Under the pieces are notes generated by a model, which was given only the letters and a program-made list of their open reading frames with translations, had not been told where the DNA came from and did not search any database. Positions 1 to 7,030 of a DNA stretch of 7,382 nucleotides are shown here, piece by piece. The position numbers were made by a program, and so were the translations under genes. The stretch is from Terriglobales bacterium (GTDB lineage: Bacteria > Acidobacteriota > Terriglobia > Terriglobales > Acidobacteriaceae), in the NCBI GenBank assembly GCA_030043575.1, contig JASHXK010000404.1, forward strand, positions 1-7,382, written 5' to 3'. How positions within the stretch are numbered: the stretch's first letter is position 1; every line of letters starts with the position of its first letter.

Positions 1-521
1 GCCAACAGGTTGAGTTCCAATCCCGCCTTCTTCGCCAGCAGCTCGCCCAGCAGGATGAACCCGATGTCGCTGTAAACTGCGCGCTCACCGGGTGGCGCGA
101 CCAGACGGGTGGTCATCGCGCCATGAATCAAATCCTGGCGCGTCGCAGCGAACTCGAACAGCTTCTCATAGGCAGGTAAACCGCTCGAATGAGCCAACAA
201 CATGCGAACCGTTACCGCTTCGCGCCACCCCTTTTGGTGTTTGGGGGCGAGTGACACGAATTCCGGCAAGGTCTGCGCCAGCGGCTCCTCGAGCGACAGC
301 TTGCCGCGATCGTAGAGCAGCATGGCAACGGCCGTCGTCGCAATGATCTTGGTGACGGAAGCGAGATCAAAGATCGTGTCAGACTGGACGTTGGGGGCGT
401 CGTCTTCGTAGGTAAATCGTCCAAAGCCTTGCGAGGCGACGAGCGCCCCGTGATGCGTTATCGCCAATGCAGCTCCCGGAAATGCTCGCTGCTCGATTGC
501 GCCGCGGATTAGAGAAAACAC
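1..521 (-). CDS. Serine hydrolase, beta-lactamase class C / PBP4*-EstB family (partial, C-terminus off the left edge)
   Basis: Reading the minus strand from a GTG at 519-521 gives 173 residues with no stop before the window edge. The family signatures are clear: PGAALAI near residues 15-21, then FDLASVTK with nucleophile S55 and general base K58 (the SxxK motif), LLAHSSGLP at 108-116, and YSD at 150-152, the counterpart of the class C YxN motif. The third active-site motif (KTG/HxG-like) would lie in the missing part. The family acylates its catalytic serine and includes class C beta-lactamases, low-molecular-weight penicillin-binding proteins and carboxylesterases; the substrate cannot be told here. 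No in-frame ATG, GTG or TTG lies between GTG 521 and an upstream in-frame TGA at 714-716, so GTG 521 is the likely start; a CTG at 591-593 is the only other near-start. The protein would then lack a signal peptide and begin about 14 residues before the conserved PG. It is divergent from the CYTH gene. Confident on family, unsure of start and function. Confidence 0.88.
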   Translation of the reverse strand, partial: MFSLIRGAIEQRAFPGAALAITHHGALVASQGFGRFTYEDDAPNVQSDTIFDLASVTKIIATTAVAMLLYDRGKLSLEEPLAQTLPEFVSLAPKHQKGWREAVTVRMLLAHSSGLPAYEKLFEFAATRQDLIHGAMTTRLVAPPGERAVYSDIGFILLGELLAKKAGLELNLL

Positions 522-730
522 GCGTACAAATTGCTTCTCCTGCTGCGCGAAGTCAGGGCGAGGCGAGACGACTTCTTGGGGCGAAGGACTCAGAACGAAC
601 TGCCGTAGGCAGAAGCCTGTTCCGATAATAAAGCCTCGGCCAGGAACGGTTGCGGGGAAGATTTCTTCGTTCCCTCGCCACTGCGGCTGACAATGCTTTG
701 GTTTGCATCTCGATCAATGGGATCTTCCTT

Positions 731-736
731 TAGACT
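731..736 (+). promoter_or_regulatory. Candidate -10 hexamer (TAGACT) for the CYTH gene
   Basis: TAGACT matches the TATAAT consensus at 4 of 6 positions and ends 6 nt before the ATG at 743, so transcription from it would begin at or next to the start codon. The nearest -35-like hexamer, TTGCAT at 703-708, is 22 nt away, longer than the usual 16-18, so the assignment is weak. No Shine-Dalgarno sequence lies between this site and the ATG, which fits a leaderless transcript. This is inference from sequence alone. Confidence 0.25.
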
Positions 737-742
737 CTCTTC

Positions 743-1393
743 ATGGCCACGCCCCAGGAAGTCGAAATCAAGTTCCTCGTTGCGGATTTGAAAGCGCTGG
801 AAGAAAAGCTGCGCCAGCACGGTTTTCGCTGCGAAACGCCTTCCACGCACGAAGTCAACACACTCTACGATCTCCCCGGCCAGAAGCTGCGGCGCAAGGG
901 CGAACTGCTGCGACTGCGATGCTACGGGGACAAGTGGAAGCTAACCCACAAAGCCAAAGGCACCATGGGACGCCACAAATCGCGGGGCGAGTTAGAAACC
1001 GCTGTCTCCGATGGCAAGGCGATGGACGCTATGCTGCGCACCCTGGGTTATTCGCCATCATTTATCTATGAGAAGTTCCGCGCCGAGTGGAAAGATGGCG
1101 AAGGGAACGTCGTTCTCGATCACACGCCCATCGGCGATATCGCCGAGATCGAGGGTAGGCCGCGCTGGATCGACCGCACGGCGTACGCACTGGGAGTCAA
1201 TTCTGGCAACTACATCACGAAATCGTATGCTGAACTTTTCTTCGACTGGAAACGTAAGACTAAATGCAAGGCAATGAACATGACGTTCCGCGAGTGCGAA
1301 GAATACAGGAGAAATGAAGCAGCGCAGACGCGATCCTCGCGCAGATGCCAGCGCATTTTCTCGAGCCGACAGTCGAGCCCTCGTGCTCGCTAA
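743..1393 (+). CDS. CYTH-domain protein, CyaB-like (class IV adenylate cyclase / triphosphatase family)
   Basis: This 216-aa protein belongs to the CYTH superfamily, cytosolic triphosphate-tunnel enzymes that act on triphosphorylated substrates (ATP to cAMP, thiamine triphosphate, inorganic triphosphate). Residues 6-10 are EVEIK, the defining ExExK metal-binding motif at the N-terminus. The expected tunnel residues follow: RLR at 57-59, KLTHK at 66-70, ELE at 83-85, EKFRAEW at 110-116, and the EIEG signature at 135-138 preceded by LDHTPIGD (125-132). The order and spacing match CyaB-type members, which are about 170-185 residues. The last 30 residues or so form an arginine-rich tail (9 Arg in 187-216) outside the conserved fold. 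The start is ATG 743, placing ExExK at the usual distance from the N-terminus; no Shine-Dalgarno sequence precedes it. Family is certain; the substrate cannot be inferred, and many homologues annotated as adenylate cyclases are probably tripolyphosphatases or ThTPases. Confidence 0.92.
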   Translation: MATPQEVEIKFLVADLKALEEKLRQHGFRCETPSTHEVNTLYDLPGQKLRRKGELLRLRCYGDKWKLTHKAKGTMGRHKSRGELETAVSDGKAMDAMLRTLGYSPSFIYEKFRAEWKDGEGNVVLDHTPIGDIAEIEGRPRWIDRTAYALGVNSGNYITKSYAELFFDWKRKTKCKAMNMTFRECEEYRRNEAAQTRSSRRCQRIFSSRQSSPRAR

Positions 1394-1412
1394 GCTTCCG
1401 CGGACGCCTGCG

Positions 1413-1456
1413 CCGGCTCCGGGGTTTAGACCTTGCCGGGCCTGAACCGGAGCCGG
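1413..1456. terminator. GC-rich inverted repeat between convergent genes, possible bidirectional terminator
   Basis: CCGGCTCCGG at 1413-1422 is the exact reverse complement of CCGGAGCCGG at 1447-1456, giving a perfect 10-bp stem around a 24-nt loop. It lies in the 90-bp gap between the stop of the CYTH gene (1393) and the stop of the minus-strand glycosyltransferase gene (1484), where a shared terminator is expected. There is no T-run on either side and the loop is long, so it is not a canonical intrinsic terminator; it may only slow polymerase or protect mRNA 3' ends. Confidence 0.35.
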
Positions 1457-1483
1457 GAGCAGCGACGGCTGCGCCAGTGAACC

Positions 1484-3046
1484 CTAGTCCGCTTGCCCCA
1501 GAAGCAGCCTTCGTAACTGGCTCAAGGTAGCCACCAGCAGTGCAAGACCTGCCATCCACAGCATGAACGTAATGTGAACCACCCAAGCGGGTGCCGCGCC
1601 AACCCGCTTCAACAGAAAAGGCAGGAAGTTCCATGTCGTGATGTGGACGTAGTCCCACGGGTCCCAGTGCATGGCGTAGTTGTCCATCATGGCACCCGAG
1701 GCGAAGCCGGCGATGTTTTTCATGCGCTGCAGAATCACAAAAGTTGGATGGCCCAGCGTCTCCATCTGATAGATTTCAAGCGGCAACCAGAAGGTCAGCG
1801 ATGCGATCTGTATCACGGCACTGATGGCGCAGATTACGATTCCGACACTCCAAACTGCCTTACCGAGCGCCTCGCGATATCGCAACAACAACGGCACAGC
1901 CAGCAGCGCCGCTAACTGAACACTGGTCGAAACGTAGCGGTCTCCCCAGGCGAAGTCACCGCTCCAGACCGCATAGCGCGCATAAAAACCGATGTAAGTC
2001 GCCACCAGCACAAATCCGGTCACGATATAGGCTTTGACGGCAGGTGCGAACCGCTTCCGTCCCACGACGGCAATCAGAATCATCAGTACCAGTAACGGGT
2101 CAAAGAGAAAGACCGATTTCTCCGGCGAGAATAGCGCTCCGAAGAAGCCCACATGAAATGGTGTGCTCCATGGATAGCTGGCGGGCAGCGATGGATCGCG
2201 CTGCCGTGCTTCCACCCCCACCACGCTCATGTACGTGTTGAGAATTGATCCGAAGCGGTAATACTGATACAGACGATCGAGAAGCCCGAAAAACAAATAC
2301 ACCGGAAAAGCTAAGGCCATGTAGCTTCGACACCGATCCCAGATCGCTCTGCCGCGATTACCTTCGAACCACATCACGAGCAACAGAAACAATGCTCCAG
2401 CGGCAAGATCCATTCCGGTCGTAATCCGCGTGAGCAGATTGAGCCCGAAGGCTGCCGATCCGCCCAGCAATGCCTTTCGATTGCCGCTCCGCAGCCACTC
2501 GTATTGAAACGACAGTCCGGTCAGCGTCAATAGAAAGATGTAGTTGTTCTCCATCATGTTCTGCGTGTAATGGAGGTGCGTCGTCAGCAGCAGCAGCGCC
2601 AATACTCCGGCCACAGCCTGTTTCAAGCCGAAGCTCAATTGCCGTAAGAATCGGAAACAGATAAGCGCGGTTAGGACATTAACCAGAATGTTGGTGCTGT
2701 AACTGACGAAGATATTGCGGACACTGGGATCGTTGTCGTTGTAACGTGCAAAGATTGGGAGCCGCTCCAAATAGGTGCCAATGACATCCGCGGGAAACAT
2801 CAGCAGCGATTGCCCGATCCCGTACCAGCTCTGCAGCTTACCGCCGCGGCCGTGCACACCAAACTCCGGATATTCATTGGGGAAAACCGCAGGCTCGGCT
2901 GTCCACCACGAGTGCGCAGACTGCAAACGATGTTGTGTGTCGGCAGTCCCCAGCTCACCCGACTGCACGACGAAAGCAATCAGGCCCGCGGCAAGCGCCA
3001 GAAGGAAGAGTGGATCACGAAGCCAGCGGCGAGGTGGTTGAATCAC
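1484..3046 (-). CDS. Polytopic membrane glycosyltransferase of the GT-C / PMT-ArnT type
   Basis: This 520-aa protein has a short basic N-terminus (PPRRWLRD), a first membrane helix at about 11-28, and roughly ten further hydrophobic segments up to the last one at about 488-507. The first extracytoplasmic loop carries D36 in the stretch GTADTQHRL, where GT-C enzymes keep the catalytic or metal-binding aspartate. Two further stretches resemble this family: LFSPEKSVFLFDPLL at 305-319 and SGDFAWGDRY at 362-371, which corresponds to the W(G)PRY stretch seen in many bacterial members. Such enzymes move a sugar from a polyprenyl-phosphate carrier to an acceptor on the outer face of the cytoplasmic membrane; donor and acceptor cannot be predicted. 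The start is GTG (3044-3046) because no in-frame ATG lies nearby upstream; there is no Shine-Dalgarno sequence. It follows ndh in the same direction after 116 bp and may share its transcript. Confident of a membrane protein, fairly confident of GT-C. Confidence 0.75.
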   Translation of the reverse strand: MIQPPRRWLRDPLFLLALAAGLIAFVVQSGELGTADTQHRLQSAHSWWTAEPAVFPNEYPEFGVHGRGGKLQSWYGIGQSLLMFPADVIGTYLERLPIFARYNDNDPSVRNIFVSYSTNILVNVLTALICFRFLRQLSFGLKQAVAGVLALLLLTTHLHYTQNMMENNYIFLLTLTGLSFQYEWLRSGNRKALLGGSAAFGLNLLTRITTGMDLAAGALFLLLVMWFEGNRGRAIWDRCRSYMALAFPVYLFFGLLDRLYQYYRFGSILNTYMSVVGVEARQRDPSLPASYPWSTPFHVGFFGALFSPEKSVFLFDPLLVLMILIAVVGRKRFAPAVKAYIVTGFVLVATYIGFYARYAVWSGDFAWGDRYVSTSVQLAALLAVPLLLRYREALGKAVWSVGIVICAISAVIQIASLTFWLPLEIYQMETLGHPTFVILQRMKNIAGFASGAMMDNYAMHWDPWDYVHITTWNFLPFLLKRVGAAPAWVVHITFMLWMAGLALLVATLSQLRRLLLGQAD

Positions 3047-3162
3047 AATCAGTCGGCGGAAACAGTTTATCGCGAACCGGCCGCCTACGCCGGAGCCGCA
3101 TATGAAACGAAACTGCGACTTCCGACCTTGATTTCCACAATTAACGAGGACGGCGCCAGAAC

Positions 3163-4521
3163 TTACGCAGTGCGTTTGCCGATTGACGGCATTCCTCGCC
3201 CGTCACCCGGTGGAAGCTCACCGGATGTCCTTGCCCGCTCGGCATACTCCATCGACGGCACGGATATCACGCGGGACTCTCCCGTGATCAGCCGAGCTGC
3301 TCGTTCGTAGGTGAGATAGCTCCAAAACCATTGGAACATCACAATGACACGGTTTCGAAATCCGATCAGGAAAAAGACATGGATGAACAACCATGAGAGC
3401 CAGGCGATAAACCCGGAGAGACGAATCTTGCCAAACTGCCCAATAGCCGCAGCCCGCCCAATAGTGGCCAGCGAACCCTTGTCCAGATAGTGAAACGTCT
3501 CGCGTGGCTTCCCGGCCAGGTCGGCCGCAATTTGCCGTCCGACACACCTGCCTTGCTGCATGGCAACCGGAGCTACTCCAGGCAGAGGTTGGCCGTGCTT
3601 GTCCTTCATGCTGGCGAGATCTCCGATCACGAATACCTGGCGATGTCCGGGGATGCTCAAATCGGGTTCGACCAGAACCCGGCCGGCACGGTCAAGCGGC
3701 ACTCCCAGTTCGCGGCCGAGTGGTGATGCTGAAACGCCGGCGGCCCACAGCACAACTTCAGCCGAGATAACATCATTGCCGACGCGCACTTGTCCAGTGC
3801 ACACATCGCTCACGGCAGAGTTAGTCCTCACCTCTACACCGAGATGCTCCAGCTGCTTTACCGCGCTCTGCCGCAGGTCTTCGGGATAAGCACTCAGAAT
3901 CGATGGTCCAGCTTCCACCAGCAGTACACGAGTCTTGCTTGGATCGATGTTGCGGAAATTCTCCGCCAGCGACTTGCGAGCAATCTCCGCCAGGGTTCCA
4001 GCCAGCTCCACGCCAGTCGGACCCGCACCGACGACGATGAAGTTCAGCGGCCGATGGGTGCCGTGGAGAGCAGCGTCCCGCTCTGCCAACTCATACGCCA
4101 GCAGAATACGGCGTCGGATCTCGAGAGCGTCCTCAATCGTCTTCAGTCCCGGAGCCATCGCTTCCCATTCATCGTGGCCGAAGTAGGCATGCATGGCGCC
4201 GGCAGCAACAATCAGGTAGTCATAGCTCAGCTCCCAGTTGTGCAGCATGATCCGGCGCCCCGTCAGATCGAAGCCCAGCACTTCGCCCAGCAGCACCTCA
4301 ACATTTTCATGCTTGCGCAGGATCTCGCGAATAGGCGCGGCGATTTCCGCCGGTGAAAGACCAGCGGTGGCAACCTGATATAGCAGTGGCTGAAAGGTAT
4401 GGTGATTCTTTCGGTCCAGAACCGTGATTTCCACGGGAAGCTTTGCCAGCGATTCGGCGGCCTTCAACCCACCAAAACCTGCTCCGATGATGACGACATG
4501 CGGACGAGCTTTCGCATTCAT
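3163..4521 (-). CDS. ndh: Type II NADH:quinone oxidoreductase (NDH-2)
   Basis: This 452-aa FAD enzyme oxidises NADH and reduces membrane quinone without pumping protons. The N-terminal Rossmann fold is VVIIGAGFGG (9-18, GxGxxG for FAD), closed by D36 in VLDRKNHH. FQPLLYQVATAGL (43-55) is a hallmark of the NDH-2 family. A second Rossmann motif for NADH, VVGAGPTGVELAG (163-175), is followed by LLVEAG (200-205), where E203 should bind the ribose hydroxyls. VFVIGDLA (296-303) contacts FAD, and VAPVAMQQG (316-324) holds the paired glutamines of the quinone site. The C-terminal part, WLSWLFIHVFFLIGFRNR (374-391) through about 402, is the hydrophobic helix region that attaches the enzyme to the cytoplasmic face of the membrane. 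The last 35 residues or so are poorly conserved. Length is normal. The start is ATG 4521, eight residues before the FAD motif, without a visible Shine-Dalgarno sequence. It lies 74 bp after the TPR membrane gene. Sulfide:quinone reductase is a related alternative, but the motif set fits NDH-2. Confidence 0.95.
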   Translation of the reverse strand: MNAKARPHVVIIGAGFGGLKAAESLAKLPVEITVLDRKNHHTFQPLLYQVATAGLSPAEIAAPIREILRKHENVEVLLGEVLGFDLTGRRIMLHNWELSYDYLIVAAGAMHAYFGHDEWEAMAPGLKTIEDALEIRRRILLAYELAERDAALHGTHRPLNFIVVGAGPTGVELAGTLAEIARKSLAENFRNIDPSKTRVLLVEAGPSILSAYPEDLRQSAVKQLEHLGVEVRTNSAVSDVCTGQVRVGNDVISAEVVLWAAGVSASPLGRELGVPLDRAGRVLVEPDLSIPGHRQVFVIGDLASMKDKHGQPLPGVAPVAMQQGRCVGRQIAADLAGKPRETFHYLDKGSLATIGRAAAIGQFGKIRLSGFIAWLSWLFIHVFFLIGFRNRVIVMFQWFWSYLTYERAARLITGESRVISVPSMEYAERARTSGELPPGDGRGMPSIGKRTA

Positions 4522-4595
4522 GGCGGTAACATCATGTGATGCTGAGAAGTGTTGGCCGGCGGCAATTTCACGCCATGGACCCTAATTGCGAACCG

Positions 4596-6890
4596 CTACT
4601 GGCTTTGGGCTTGCGTAAGGCTTGCGGCGCGTGCTCTTGCGCGATCGGCATCGGCCGAGCGGCCGGCGGATTCGTATATTTCCGCCAGATTGAGCCAGGG
4701 CTGAGGAGAATTCGGAGCAAGTTGAACCGCCTGTTCCTGGAATTGCGCCGCCCGCTTGGCATCTCCGATCTTGTTCCATGCCTCGGCTTGCCCGGCAGCG
4801 ACCTTATAAGCAAACGAGTCTCCGCCGGTCGATTTCCTTTCCTCGACTGGCGCGGATTGCTCAGCTTCATTGAATGCCCTGAGAGCGTCGTCAGGATGAC
4901 CGGCGGCAAGAGAGTAGTATCCGAGCTGAACCAGCGACGCATGCGGATCGGCTTGCAGACTGATCGCCTTTCTCATAGCCGCAATGGCGTCGCTTGGACG
5001 ACCCTCTCGCCGATAGAGATTGGCTAGATTCGACCACGTATACTCGCTGGGACTCAACGCGATCGCTGTCAATAATTCTTTCTCGGCTTCCTGTGGGCGA
5101 TTCATCGCAGTCAGCGCACCGGCCCGCGCCAGATGCGCGCTGGTGCTGCCAGGAAAGATCGCCAGTGCTTTCTCGCTGGCATCCAGCGCATCCAGATTGC
5201 GCCCGAGCGCCTGCAGCACAACCGCTGCATTCACCCACGCAGCAAACTCTTCGGCCCGGTTGCCGAACTCCGTTTCGGCGGGCAACGGTGTGGTTGCGCA
5301 ATCCACGGGAAAGCGCTGGATCAGCGCCTCCGTCTGCGGAGCCCGGCGCACGAAGACCGCCGATACTTCATCGACATAAACCGGACGCCAACTACTGCTG
5401 TTGCAGAAGTCCCGCAAGTGGCCGTGTTCGATGCCATCGCCTCGCGAAAAAAGAACGGTGTTGATGTTGTAGCGGCGCGCCTCCTCATCCCACAAAGCGG
5501 AATCCGGCGGACTCTGGAGCAACTCGCGATGCCGCAGCACACGTTGCAAGCCAAAAAGCGTATCGCGCCCGTCGATGTAATCGCGGCGCTGCGGGCCGAG
5601 GGTCCAGGTGACAAAGCCGCCCTCATCGTAGGTGTTAAAGATTTCGCCGGGAAGGTTTTCGCGCTGAATGAACTCAACTGCCCGCCGTGGAAACCACCAG
5701 CTCAGTCCAGGACCGAAGCTCGCGAGATCGGCATTAGGGCCAAAATAATGGCGATTGGTTATGAGATCCGCCGAGCGCGAATATGTGAGCATTGCCAGCA
5801 GCATGACCGCGACGCCGACTAAGGCTGCGCGCAAACGTGGCGAACGAATCGCTTCGCCCAGCCGCTCCAATCCCGCAGACAGGTTCTTCCCGCCGATAAC
5901 AACCACAACACAGGCGAAGACCGCGACCATGCGGATGTGCTGCACAGGAGCATAGGCTGCGGCGAACAACAGAATCGCAGCTCCGAATTGCCGGCGCAGC
6001 AACGCGATCACGCCGGCGATAACCGCAACTATCAGCAGCGAGAACAAAGCGCTTCTTATGCCACCGGTCGACCAGGCGGCAGCGGCTGTTTGCCAATTCA
6101 GCCGCACGCCTTGCCATTCGGCAATCCACGTTTGTTGCTCTGAGGTAGCGCGCTGCTGCAGCAGTAGGGCACGGTAAAGATTCCAGCCCCATGGATTGAG
6201 CAAGGTGACGACGGCAGTTGCACCCAGCCAGGGGATCGCACTTCGCAGCCGCTGCATCGCGGCGCGCCGCCGCTCTGCACCGCAAATTGTTTCCAATAAC
6301 TCCGTGCCCGCGTAGGCCACCATCAATCCGAGGCCGCTGGCGAAGCCGAAGTGCACGTCGACCCAGAAGATCATCAGCAGCGGCAGCAGCCAGAGCGGCG
6401 CCCGGCCCGTTTCATAGTTCTCCCACAGGATGGAGAGAAAGGCTGCGAACAACACGACGGTGAACATGTCGGCGCGCGGCGGAGTACGCTCGGCGATAAG
6501 CGGTACCGCCAGAATCGCCATAGCGGCGCTGGCAGCTGTGCCCCGCCGCAGCAGCAAGGCGACCGTCCCCACGCAGGCGGCCGCGGTCAGCCACGACAGC
6601 AGTGCGTACCCGCCGGTCAAAAAGGCGAGATAAAAAATCACGCCCGCGCCAACCGGATAAATCCAGTGCTCACCTTGCGCAGTAAACGACAAAACATCTT
6701 TGGAAGGAACCTGGTGATGCTGAACCACCCAGCGTCCTGTGGCCATTTGCCAGCCTGTATCGAGGTCTGCAACGGTTCGCAGGCCAGCCAGAAATGCATA
6801 AATCAGCGCCAGAGCAGCGAGAATCCAGAACACACGGCGTTCCAGAGCGTGATCTTCCCGCCTTGCAGGGGCTGATATCGGCTGGGTCAC
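4596..6890 (-). CDS. GT-C-like polytopic membrane protein fused to a C-terminal TPR domain
   Basis: The 764-aa product has two parts. Residues 1-370 are membrane-embedded, with roughly ten hydrophobic segments starting at 20-40. The first loop has ADLDTGWQMATGRW (41-54; D42 and D44), then VPSKDVLSFT (61-70) and HWIYP (75-79), a layout shared with GT-C-like bacterial membrane proteins; LNPWGWNLY (231-239) lies further on. Residues 371-545 form a soluble extracytoplasmic region containing GEIFNTYDEGG (415-425) and YIDGRDTLFG (438-447), the conserved block of this uncharacterised family. Residues 550-764 are TPR-like helical pairs with repeating ALxxxxxxxDAL and A.xLxP patterns (for example near 560-581, 594-616, 628-650, 655-676 and 706-738), a protein-interaction module. 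The role may be glycan or lipid-linked sugar transfer, or assembly; no activity is proven for this architecture. The start is GTG (6888-6890); no in-frame ATG occurs until residue 49, inside the conserved first loop. It is the first of three same-strand genes. Confidence 0.8.
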   Translation of the reverse strand: MTQPISAPARREDHALERRVFWILAALALIYAFLAGLRTVADLDTGWQMATGRWVVQHHQVPSKDVLSFTAQGEHWIYPVGAGVIFYLAFLTGGYALLSWLTAAACVGTVALLLRRGTAASAAMAILAVPLIAERTPPRADMFTVVLFAAFLSILWENYETGRAPLWLLPLLMIFWVDVHFGFASGLGLMVAYAGTELLETICGAERRRAAMQRLRSAIPWLGATAVVTLLNPWGWNLYRALLLQQRATSEQQTWIAEWQGVRLNWQTAAAAWSTGGIRSALFSLLIVAVIAGVIALLRRQFGAAILLFAAAYAPVQHIRMVAVFACVVVVIGGKNLSAGLERLGEAIRSPRLRAALVGVAVMLLAMLTYSRSADLITNRHYFGPNADLASFGPGLSWWFPRRAVEFIQRENLPGEIFNTYDEGGFVTWTLGPQRRDYIDGRDTLFGLQRVLRHRELLQSPPDSALWDEEARRYNINTVLFSRGDGIEHGHLRDFCNSSSWRPVYVDEVSAVFVRRAPQTEALIQRFPVDCATTPLPAETEFGNRAEEFAAWVNAAVVLQALGRNLDALDASEKALAIFPGSTSAHLARAGALTAMNRPQEAEKELLTAIALSPSEYTWSNLANLYRREGRPSDAIAAMRKAISLQADPHASLVQLGYYSLAAGHPDDALRAFNEAEQSAPVEERKSTGGDSFAYKVAAGQAEAWNKIGDAKRAAQFQEQAVQLAPNSPQPWLNLAEIYESAGRSADADRARARAASLTQAQSQ

Positions 6891-6898
6891 AGGCTAAA

Positions 6899-6904
6899 AG
6901 TATA
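6899..6904 (-). promoter_or_regulatory. Candidate -10 hexamer (TATACT) for the GT-C/TPR gene
   Basis: On the minus strand TATACT matches TATAAT at 5 of 6 positions. It is followed by 8 nt (TTTAGCCT) and then the GTG start at 6890. A 17-nt spacer points to TTTTCG as the -35 element, which matches TTGACA at only 3 of 6. A transcript from this site would begin at or within a base or two of the GTG, leaving no room for a ribosome binding site. It could drive all three minus-strand genes down to 1484. Confidence 0.4.
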
Positions 6905-7030
6905 GCGAGTCCAACGTGGAGCGAAAATGCGCGTAAGACCCGACTCCCGGCATCAGAGCCGCCCGCACCGCATCATAGGATAGCGGCGCTCACGGGCATC
7001 TCAACTTCGTGTGATAGATTAAATTTACGT

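Noticed and set aside
590..850. An 86-codon minus-strand frame across the gap between the hydrolase and CYTH genes
   Set aside because: It overlaps the CYTH start antisense, has no recognisable motif, and is not in the hydrolase frame.
1314..1445. A 43-codon plus-strand frame overlapping the 3' end of the CYTH gene, preceded by AGGAG at 1307-1311
   Set aside because: The AGGAG is only 2 nt from the ATG, the peptide is low-complexity (Arg, Ala, Pro), and it runs into the inverted repeat. The upstream match is more likely chance.
2582..2600. Short CAG-type trinucleotide run inside the glycosyltransferase gene
   Set aside because: It encodes a leucine-rich membrane helix (CTG codons on the minus strand) and is too short to count as a repeat element.
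2810..3310. A 166-codon plus-strand frame covering the gap between the glycosyltransferase and ndh genes
   Set aside because: Most of it is antisense to the two genes, and the part in the 116-bp gap has no independent support such as a promoter, Shine-Dalgarno sequence or recognisable motif.
3790..4356. A 188-codon plus-strand frame opposite ndh
   Set aside because: The minus-strand NDH-2 motifs span the whole interval; the antisense frame shows no domain and no ribosome binding site.
5133..5822. A 229-codon open frame on the plus strand opposite the GT-C/TPR gene
   Set aside because: It lies wholly antisense to a well-supported gene, is rich in Arg, Ala and Pro as expected of a shadow frame in GC-rich DNA, and shows no recognisable domain.
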